6,113 nucleotides of DNA from a bacterium (lineage in GTDB: Bacteria; Cyanobacteriota; Vampirovibrionia; Gastranaerophilales; Gastranaerophilaceae), in assembly GCA_017541565.1 (NCBI GenBank), contig JAFXYU010000181.1:1-6113 (forward strand), written 5' to 3'. Shown one piece after another: positions 1-4,836 of this stretch. The notes below the pieces were generated by a model that was not told where the DNA came from, did no database searches, and worked only from the letters and a program-made list of their open reading frames with translations. How positions within the stretch are numbered: the first letter of the stretch is position 1; each line of letters starts with the position of its first letter. A program made the position numbers and the translations under genes.

Positions 1-107
1 CTGCCATGTTTGATTCCGAGCTGTACCCCCAAGATAAAGATGGATAAGCAAATAATAACAATGTGTAACCAGTTAACGTCAGTATAAATTTCCTTACCAT
101 AATTCAT
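1..107 (-). CDS. Small membrane protein, C-terminus beyond the window
   Basis: This short reading frame starts 7 bases after the stop of the MuB-like gene and stays open to the left edge, so only the first 35 residues are visible and the C-terminus is missing. It begins MNYGKEIYTD. Residues about 13-32 (from WLHIVIICLS to LGVQLGI) are a continuous hydrophobic stretch that fits one membrane span, followed by K33 and H34. The ATG at 107-105 is preceded by a GGGAG sequence that overlaps the end of the upstream gene, so translation is probably coupled to it. In Mu-like phages the genes just after B are small, variable early genes, some acting on the host envelope or on phage development. A role of that kind is inference; no family is recognised. 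It could also be the start of a longer membrane protein. Confidence 0.5.
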   Translation of the reverse strand, partial: MNYGKEIYTDVNWLHIVIICLSIFILGVQLGIKHG

Positions 108-113
108 AACCTA

Positions 114-1001
114 CTACTCCCTATCCATCAGCATCCTAGAAGTTTCTTTAACAATAGTTTCATCGACCTCTGCACAGCCGTTTAATTCGGCTATGCTGAT
201 ACTATTGCAAATCAAATGTTCCAATCGTCTGGTGTTACCACGACAAGCTCCCAAATAAGTTAATGCTAATTCAGGTTTTTGTCCTGCTCCGGCGATAATA
301 TCTTTGACATCATTTAGCACCAGACCATCCAAATATTTTTTATACATAACTCTTGAATAAAGTTGGTCATACTGATTTTGTCGACCTCTCAAATTCTGCA
401 ATAAAACATCTCGCCCGATTAAAAGTAATCCGACATTAGTTTTATCGTGAATTGCACGAGTTATTTCTAAAGCTTCTCTGCGAAGATTTTCTGCTTCGTC
501 TACAATAATTAATCTTCCGGAACCTTTCAGCTTATCAATGACTTCTTTCATCAAGCTGTAAGCACTTCCTTTACAAGAAAGTCCGAGTTTTTCGTGTAAT
601 TCCAAAAGAATGGAACGAGCAGTATAACTGTAATTGCTTTCAATCAGAATAGCATCCATATACTTTTCAACATACAATTTAGCAGCAACCGTTTTGCCAA
701 GTCCTGCTGCACCGACACAAACACCGATTCTGCCTCTAGTATGACAAAGTCGTGCAACTTCAGTTATATACTGTAAGATTGAAATATTTTTAATTGGTAA
801 GTTCCAATTATTATAACGAGCTTTTTCCCTTTTAATGAAATTTTTGATTTTTTCAATAACATTTTTATCATCAGCGTTATATACATCATTTTTCCATTGA
901 CTGATAGTTGCCGGAGAAAGTCCTGTCGCTTTTGCGACATAGGAATTCGTCAAATCGTAGCTATCCATTAGTTCTTTTAATTCGGCTTTTGTTTTATCCA
1001 T
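114..1001 (-). CDS. MuB-like AAA+ ATPase, transposition target-DNA activator
   Basis: This 295-residue protein matches phage Mu B (312 residues) in length and layout. Residues about 17-40 form an XRE-like helix-turn-helix (VAKATGLSPATISQW), as in the N-terminal domain of MuB. An AAA+ domain follows, with Walker A GAAGLGKT at 97-104, Walker B LIIVDE at 164-169, and a sensor-1-like strand ending LLLIGRD at 192-198. By family knowledge, MuB polymerises on target DNA with ATP, delivers the target to the transposase, stimulates strand transfer, and gives target immunity when displaced by MuA. The ATG at 1001 has AAAGGAG about nine bases upstream, and the gene overlaps the end of the transposase gene by 8 bases, so the two are translated together. 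Two TAG stops in a row close it. The family assignment is firm; the target preference cannot be read from sequence. Confidence 0.9.
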   Translation of the reverse strand: MDKTKAELKELMDSYDLTNSYVAKATGLSPATISQWKNDVYNADDKNVIEKIKNFIKREKARYNNWNLPIKNISILQYITEVARLCHTRGRIGVCVGAAGLGKTVAAKLYVEKYMDAILIESNYSYTARSILLELHEKLGLSCKGSAYSLMKEVIDKLKGSGRLIIVDEAENLRREALEITRAIHDKTNVGLLLIGRDVLLQNLRGRQNQYDQLYSRVMYKKYLDGLVLNDVKDIIAGAGQKPELALTYLGACRGNTRRLEHLICNSISIAELNGCAEVDETIVKETSRMLMDRE

Positions 1002-2946
1002 TTACAACGACTCCTTTTTCTTGCTGATTTCCACGTTCGGCAAGCTTCTTTTCAGTTGCAAATAAATAAATTGTCCGTTCTTTCTTTTGCTTAGAGACTC
1101 CTAGAAGTCCTTTTAAATCTTGCTTGCCATGTTGCTCCATCTCTTTACGTTTACGGACAGCCTCATCCATTTTTGTGTTGGCAATTTTCGTTACTTGTGG
1201 TGCTTCAGTTTCCTTTTCAACTTGGAAATAAGCAGCTTTATAATTCTCACATTTTTCCGTAATACTAATTTCTCTTGTTTTTTGTATATATGATTTTGTG
1301 AGTTTAATATTACGTTTCTTAATTGCCATCGCAGTCTTAAATTCTTCTTTTGAAATCTCGTCAGCATGAAGTGCTGCGACAGCATCTACAGCCTTTGCAA
1401 CTCCGACAAACTCATCATTATCGACTTTAAACACCCAAGCTTCTTTGAAATTTTGAGGATCACGCCTCAAATAAACTTTTAAATTGGTGCAGTTTAACAT
1501 CCAATCTGACCAATAAGTAATGCCGAGTTGTCTGTCTTTTATGCCGTTTCTGCCAACCGAAAAATTCCGAGAGATTCGGGTGCAGAATAATTTTAGAGCT
1601 TCGTGCGAAACAACAACTTTTTCTTTAAATTCTTCTTTGAATAAAGCATCCGGACTTTTGCCGTTTAAAATTTTGCTTTCATAGGAGGGTCTTTTATTTA
1701 AAATATTAATAATAAAATCATCAAATATTTTTTTGAATTCATCAAAATTAAGAATATCACCTTTTTTTATTTCCTCCGCAAGTTTCTCCGGGCGTTCGAC
1801 AACATTCCCACCACGATAACCGACACAATGCTTTGACAAAAGTTCCTTAATCTTTCTAAAATCACGTTCGATAGGTTTTGTTTGTGCATTATATGGCAGG
1901 GCAAAATTTACGTTTACATTTAATTCTGAAAGCATAGATGTCGTTCTTACTTCATCAGCCTCAATACGCACTCTGCCCCCTGCGAAGTCTTTGCAACGAT
2001 AATCTTTACCATTATCAATGATTACATCTTCAGGCAGTCCGTATTCTTGAGCAGCATAATAAAAAGTTTGAAAAATATGGTCAGAGTTTGGTGTTCCTGT
2101 TTGTAAGTACCAACCGAGCCATTTTCCCGATTTATAATCTCTCCACGAAGTTACCCATGGAAATACTACTTTTCCGTCAACTTCACAAGCTATATCTATT
2201 TGTGCGTGGTCGGATACCCAAACTTTACCGCAAGTTATTGTTGAATAATCTCTATTTATATATCCGCCATATTTCCGATTCCAAGCCGTCTGACCATATC
2301 GTGCCATATAAACAGCTTGTTTTGAGAATTCATTATCCAATCTGCGTTTAAATGCACTACTGCTTGGAAATGTTTCCCTGTCAAAATTTTCGTAATTTCT
2401 TATTGCATAACCTAATGTGGAATCCCAACAAGTTTTAAAAGAGGGTGCTCCCTCATCTAAGTATAGATTTCTAAAATAATCAAATAAATCATCACTTACA
2501 ACACTTCTTCTAGCAGTCTTGCCATACTTTGCCAAAAGACCACTTACACCTTCTTCAAAATATCTGCGTTTCATTTTCATAAAGCAGGGATAAGAAGTTG
2601 TGTCACTTGGATTTTCAATATTCCAATTATCAATAAAATCCATAAGTGCAGCACCTTTTAATTTGCCGGCTTTATTAATGATTTTTAAATATTTTTCGGC
2701 TTGCAATTTTGCCCAATAAGGTGCTTCCGAATATTTTCTCTTTGTTGGAATGATATTATTTAATTTATTTAAAGCATATTCGGGTAATGAATTTTCATGT
2801 ATAAAATAATTTGAAACTTTGCCATCACGCTCAACCCTATAATTCAGTAATCCATTTCTGCAATGTTCTTTCAGCGTTTTTACAGTAAGTCCAACTGCTG
2901 AACTAACATCAGAAACTTTATACCATTTTATAGTTGTTTGTTTCAC
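994..2946 (-). CDS. MuA-like DDE transposase, full length
   Basis: The product is 650 residues, close to the 663 of phage Mu A. Residues about 8-55 form a helix-turn-helix (WYKVSDVSSAVGLTVKTL), consistent with the N-terminal enhancer/operator-binding domain of Mu-type transposases. Residues 75-235 fit the end-binding domains. The RNase H-fold catalytic core shows the acidic triad D246 (WVSDHAQID), D311 (VIIDNGKD) and E360 (TKPIERDF). The spacings of 65 and 49 compare with 67 and 56 in MuA. A beta-barrel-like region at about 455-520 fits the Mu transposase C-terminal domain, and a basic segment at 592-625 fits the part that contacts the ATPase and DNA. The start is a GTG sharing one base with the stop of the preceding HTH gene (TAGTG), with GAGGT nine bases upstream; no ATG lies in frame nearby. 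It nicks element ends and joins them to target DNA. All catalytic residues are present. Confidence 0.93.
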   Translation of the reverse strand: MKQTTIKWYKVSDVSSAVGLTVKTLKEHCRNGLLNYRVERDGKVSNYFIHENSLPEYALNKLNNIIPTKRKYSEAPYWAKLQAEKYLKIINKAGKLKGAALMDFIDNWNIENPSDTTSYPCFMKMKRRYFEEGVSGLLAKYGKTARRSVVSDDLFDYFRNLYLDEGAPSFKTCWDSTLGYAIRNYENFDRETFPSSSAFKRRLDNEFSKQAVYMARYGQTAWNRKYGGYINRDYSTITCGKVWVSDHAQIDIACEVDGKVVFPWVTSWRDYKSGKWLGWYLQTGTPNSDHIFQTFYYAAQEYGLPEDVIIDNGKDYRCKDFAGGRVRIEADEVRTTSMLSELNVNVNFALPYNAQTKPIERDFRKIKELLSKHCVGYRGGNVVERPEKLAEEIKKGDILNFDEFKKIFDDFIINILNKRPSYESKILNGKSPDALFKEEFKEKVVVSHEALKLFCTRISRNFSVGRNGIKDRQLGITYWSDWMLNCTNLKVYLRRDPQNFKEAWVFKVDNDEFVGVAKAVDAVAALHADEISKEEFKTAMAIKKRNIKLTKSYIQKTREISITEKCENYKAAYFQVEKETEAPQVTKIANTKMDEAVRKRKEMEQHGKQDLKGLLGVSKQKKERTIYLFATEKKLAERGNQQEKGVVVNG

Positions 2947-3152
2947 TATGATTCGACCTCATTTGCATTCTTAAAAAGGAATGAAAATAGGTACTCATCA
3001 ATAGGAGTATAGTTGCGTTTGCCCTCGATATGTTTATAAACGAGAGCTTCTGATACGTTTACATTCGCTGCAATATCAGCAATCTTAATGCCGTATAATG
3101 ACACGATAAATAAACGAATAAATCTTTTCTTGCATAAATCACATTTGCACAT
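2946..3152 (-). CDS. Small helix-turn-helix protein, likely Ner/Cro-like early regulator
   Basis: This 68-residue protein has a helix-turn-helix at residues about 21-44 (GIKIADIAANVNVSEALVYK), where GIKIADIA fits helix 2 and SEALVYKHI the recognition helix. The protein is mostly that domain plus short tails. The ATG at 3152 follows GCGAGGAAACTTTT, a strong ribosome binding site at good spacing. The gene ends one base into the transposase start, so it is the first gene of the module 2 operon. In phage Mu, the small DNA-binding Ner protein holds this position and represses early transcription; the same role is inferred here from size and place. Direct autoregulation is plausible because a 38-bp dyad lies just upstream. 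An oddity is the N-terminal cluster C2, C4, C7 (MCKCDLCKKR), which might bind a metal. Its DNA site is unknown. Confidence 0.75.
   Translation of the reverse strand: MCKCDLCKKRFIRLFIVSLYGIKIADIAANVNVSEALVYKHIEGKRNYTPIDEYLFSFLFKNANEVES
2948..2962 (-). promoter_or_regulatory. Ribosome binding site deciding the GTG start of the MuA-like gene
   Basis: The minus strand reads AATGAGGTCGAATCATAGTG. GAGGT sits nine bases before the GTG start inside the coding region of the HTH gene. With the one-base stop/start overlap, this points to translational coupling and explains use of GTG rather than a distant ATG. Confidence 0.6.
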
Positions 3153-3165
3153 AAAAGTTTCCTCG

Positions 3166-3203
3166 CTTGGGGTAGTGATATATTGGATATATACATTACC
3201 AAG
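3166..3203. promoter_or_regulatory. Imperfect 38-bp dyad, likely operator for the HTH-transposase operon
   Basis: The plus strand runs from CTTGGGGTAGTGATATAT to ATATATACATTACCAAG. The outer five bases of each arm pair perfectly (CTTGG/CCAAG), and the inner parts pair with small offsets (TAGTGATATAT against TAATGTATATAT). The dyad ends one base before the ribosome binding site of the HTH gene. On the minus strand it covers a promoter-like pair, TTGGTA at 3202-3197 and TATCAC at 3180-3175, 16 bases apart. It could be a repressor site over a promoter or a hairpin in the mRNA leader. Symmetry is seen; operator function is inferred. Confidence 0.4.
3175..3202 (-). promoter_or_regulatory. Candidate promoter for module 2 (TTGGTA-16-TATCAC)
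   Basis: On the minus strand, TTGGTA matches four of six bases of the sigma-70 -35 box, and TATCAC matches four of six of the -10 box with a 16-base spacer. Transcription would begin about 15-20 bases before the HTH start codon. The match is modest in a very AT-rich background, but its exact overlap with the dyad makes it worth listing. Confidence 0.25.
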
Positions 3204-3227
3204 CTAACCTATTTTCTATTTTTTGTA

Positions 3228-3256
3228 ACCCCACAACTGAATACCGTCAGTTGGGT
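3228..3256. repeat. Strong hairpin in the module 2 leader
   Basis: CAACTGA at 3234-3240 and TCAGTTG at 3247-3253 are perfect inverted copies with a six-base loop (ATACCG). The stem can extend to ACCC/GGGT at the outside with a small bulge. There is no T run directly after it on either strand, so it is not a normal intrinsic terminator. It may be an operator, or an RNA leader structure if transcription starts farther upstream. Confidence 0.5.
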
Positions 3257-3286
3257 ATAAATATTGCTGATAAATTCATCAAACAA

Positions 3287-3312
3287 TATCTATATAAAAA
3301 TAATTATAGATA
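3287..3312. promoter_or_regulatory. 8-bp inverted repeat over a TATAAT box
   Basis: TATCTATA at 3287-3294 and TATAGATA at 3305-3312 are perfect inverted repeats separated by 10 bases. On the minus strand a perfect TATAAT -10 box occupies 3308-3303, inside the repeat. No good -35 box is seen 16-18 bases upstream. A promoter here would need an activator or tolerate a weak -35, and would give a leader of about 145 bases containing the hairpin at 3228-3256. AT-rich sequence makes chance matches likely. Confidence 0.3.
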
Positions 3313-3348
3313 AATTTTGACATAATAAAAGGGCTGTAATGCTTGCTC

Positions 3349-3364
3349 TGTCTAAATTTGGACA
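3349..3364. promoter_or_regulatory. 16-bp palindrome, copy 1 (TGTCTAAATTTGGACA)
   Basis: The sequence is palindromic apart from one mismatched pair. It agrees at 14 of 16 positions with the palindrome at 3452-3467. A conserved pair of TGTC...GACA palindromes in a gap between operons looks like a binding site for a dimeric protein, either a repressor or a transposition protein. The cognate protein is unknown; the HTH proteins in this window are candidates. Confidence 0.5.
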
Positions 3365-3451
3365 AACAGGCGAAAACATTTTTTACAGATAATTTGAAGT
3401 AAAATTTTTGTATTTTTATGACCTCTGAAAAGCAAAAAAATCGTTTAAAAT

Positions 3452-3467
3452 TGTCTAATTTTAGACA
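3452..3467. promoter_or_regulatory. 16-bp palindrome, copy 2 (TGTCTAATTTTAGACA)
   Basis: The arms TGTCTAA and TTAGACA are perfect inverted copies around a two-base centre. The palindrome lies 27 bases after the stop of the 221-residue gene. On the minus strand it is followed by ATTTT and, further on, by a run of seven T, so it might also act as a weak terminator for module 1. The matching copy 103 bp away has no such T run, which favours a protein-binding site as the main role. Confidence 0.5.
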
Positions 3468-3494
3468 GCAAAATATTAAGAAATATTACAAAAA

Positions 3495-4160
3495 TCATAC
3501 TAACAGACTACTTAAATCAAAAAATCTCTCTTCAAAATTTTTGTTTCTTTTCCAAATTGCTTCAGCAATTTTGTGATGCATATTTATTAAAACGGAATTA
3601 TGAGTAAACTGTCTTAAAAGATAATAATAAACTTTTTTGTATTCGGCTCTATCATTGTGTGCGAGTCGTTCTTCTTCTGATTTAAAAGGATATTTTGCAA
3701 CATACACTTTATTGTTATACATATAAAGGTTTGCCTCTTTTCCCATAAACTTCGGGTGCTTTGCAAACTGTGGTTTATTTATGTATAAGGATTCTAGTTC
3801 TTTATACTGCCGTTCATAAATTTGAGTACGGAAGTATCTATAAAATTTTAGAACCTGCTCTTCCGCCATTCCTGCTTGAAATGCTGCTTTATAAGTCGGA
3901 ACATCTGCACAATAACTCCGTATCATCAATTCTATTATATGTTGCGGATAATATATAAATAATGAGTTGCTGACAATTTTTGTTTCTTCAGAATCATTCT
4001 TAAAAGTATAAACACCATTATTTAAAACCAGTTTATCTGCCGATAAAAAGGTGTTTAAATCCTCTTTCAATTCTTTGGAATCAATCTCTGAAATTAACAG
4101 GATTTCATCAAAAGTAAATTTGTTAAGTCTACGGCATAACTTTAAGATTTGGTCGCTCAT
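3495..4160 (-). CDS. Unrecognised 221-residue protein, third gene of the module 1 transposition operon
   Basis: I do not recognise the family. Residues about 14-54 look like a winged helix: FTFDEILLISEI, then SKELKEDLNTFLSADKLV, then a short beta wing NNGVYTF. Residues about 84-112 look like a second helix-turn-helix (YKAAFQAGMAEEQVLKFY). The rest is rich in aromatic and basic residues, with no membrane span or signal peptide. The ATG at 4160 has GAAAGGA about seven bases upstream and lies inside the ATPase gene, overlapping it by 32 bases in another frame, so it is translated with the transposase and ATPase. It sits where TniQ/TnsD target selectors occur in TniABQ-type elements, but it is short and lacks their cysteine zinc-binding motifs. 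Binding of element ends, target or operator DNA is inferred from the helix-turn-helix signals and context. Confidence 0.75.
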   Translation of the reverse strand: MSDQILKLCRRLNKFTFDEILLISEIDSKELKEDLNTFLSADKLVLNNGVYTFKNDSEETKIVSNSLFIYYPQHIIELMIRSYCADVPTYKAAFQAGMAEEQVLKFYRYFRTQIYERQYKELESLYINKPQFAKHPKFMGKEANLYMYNNKVYVAKYPFKSEEERLAHNDRAEYKKVYYYLLRQFTHNSVLINMHHKIAEAIWKRNKNFEERFFDLSSLLV

Positions 4161-4836
4161 TTAAAAGTCCTTTCAATGTATCTTCGTCTAATATTTTGAT
4201 TTGATTTGTATTCGCAAGATTTTCTATTCGATTAACGAGTTTAATTATCTGCCGGAACTGATTTTCTCGTGTTACAAGATATTCAATTCCATCAGGTGTA
4301 AATGATAATTCTGAAAGTTGCTGTAGAATTAATTTAATGTCTTCTGCATCAAATCTTGTAAACTTGTAACTCTTGTAAATCCTGTCACACAAATGAGGAA
4401 GTGCGGATAATCTTCGCTCTATGTTTTCCATACCGACTAATACAAGAGGACACTTTGTTGTGTCGTGTAAATCTCTCAAAATTTCAATAATATTTTGCTT
4501 TAATAAATAATCGACTTCATCAACTATTATTACTTTCGGATTTTTCAGTAATGATTTTTCTATGTATTCATAATTTGACTGCGAATGCCAACTTGGTATA
4601 ATATCCAAATCTTCAGCCATTTTTGATAATAGCCACGATTCAGTCATTCCTCTTGCTGCCCTAACATATACAGCATCATTTCTTGCTGCCCACCATTGAA
4701 TCGTCTGTGTTTTTCCGAGTCCGTACTCGCCATAAACTAAAGCTATCTTTGACATATTAGGTGGCAGATTCTTCAGCTCTTCCATTAGTGCTACAAAGTT
4801 TTTCACGTTTTTTGTTTTAATAAATGTCTTTTTCAT
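4129..4836 (-). CDS. AAA+ ATPase of transposition, MuB/TniB/TnsC-like
   Basis: This 235-residue protein shows Walker A GEYGLGKT at residues 36-43, Walker B VIIVDE at 102-107, and a sensor-1-like strand ending LVLVGMEN at 131-138. The pattern is that of AAA+ partners of DDE transposases, which bind target DNA with ATP and activate the transposase. The Walker A motif comes within the first 45 residues, so the N-terminal helix-turn-helix found in MuB and in the ATPase of module 2 is absent. The start codon overlaps the transposase stop as ATGA, with GGAGA at good spacing upstream. Its end overlaps the next gene by 32 bases. It resembles the module 2 ATPase only in the general fold motifs, so the pair is not a recent duplication. 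General AAA+ ATPases with other roles exist, but the position beside a transposase settles the assignment. Confidence 0.9.
   Translation of the reverse strand: MKKTFIKTKNVKNFVALMEELKNLPPNMSKIALVYGEYGLGKTQTIQWWAARNDAVYVRAARGMTESWLLSKMAEDLDIIPSWHSQSNYEYIEKSLLKNPKVIIVDEVDYLLKQNIIEILRDLHDTTKCPLVLVGMENIERRLSALPHLCDRIYKSYKFTRFDAEDIKLILQQLSELSFTPDGIEYLVTRENQFRQIIKLVNRIENLANTNQIKILDEDTLKGLLNERPNLKVMP

Larger units (their letters stand above)
3153..3494. other. Intergenic control region between the two transposition modules
   Basis: No convincing gene lies in these 342 bases. The stretch is very AT-rich and holds five dyad symmetries, listed separately. It also has three GATAAATT-like words: GATAAATT at 3269-3276 and 3309-3316 and GATAATTT at 3388-3395. 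It separates the last gene of module 1 from the first gene of module 2, both on the minus strand, so it should hold the end of one transcript and the start of the next. If two elements lie side by side, it may also hold the termini of one or both. The longest open stretches (17 codons on plus, 29 on minus) lack ribosome binding sites. Confidence 0.7.

Noticed and set aside
2088..2351. 87-codon open frame on the plus strand
   Set aside because: It lies wholly opposite the catalytic core of the MuA-like transposase, has no supporting motif, and is explained as a shadow frame. The same applies to plus-strand frames at 3761-3958 and 4969-5259.
3228..3256. Intrinsic terminator at the CAACTGA/TCAGTTG hairpin
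   Set aside because: No T run follows directly on either strand.
3317..3340. Plus-strand promoter with a perfect TTGACA at 3317-3322
   Set aside because: No acceptable -10 box lies 15-19 bases downstream, and no plus-strand gene follows.
3290..3379. 29-codon frame on the minus strand in the intergenic gap
   Set aside because: No ribosome binding site precedes its ATG and its composition is not protein-like enough to support a gene.
3339..3392. 17-codon frame on the plus strand in the intergenic gap
   Set aside because: It has no ribosome binding site and spans one of the palindromes, so it is probably chance.
3495..4160. TniQ/TnsD target selector identity for the 221-residue protein
   Set aside because: The position fits, but the expected cysteine/histidine zinc motifs are absent and no TniQ-like sequence is seen; it has only two cysteines (residues 9 and 84).
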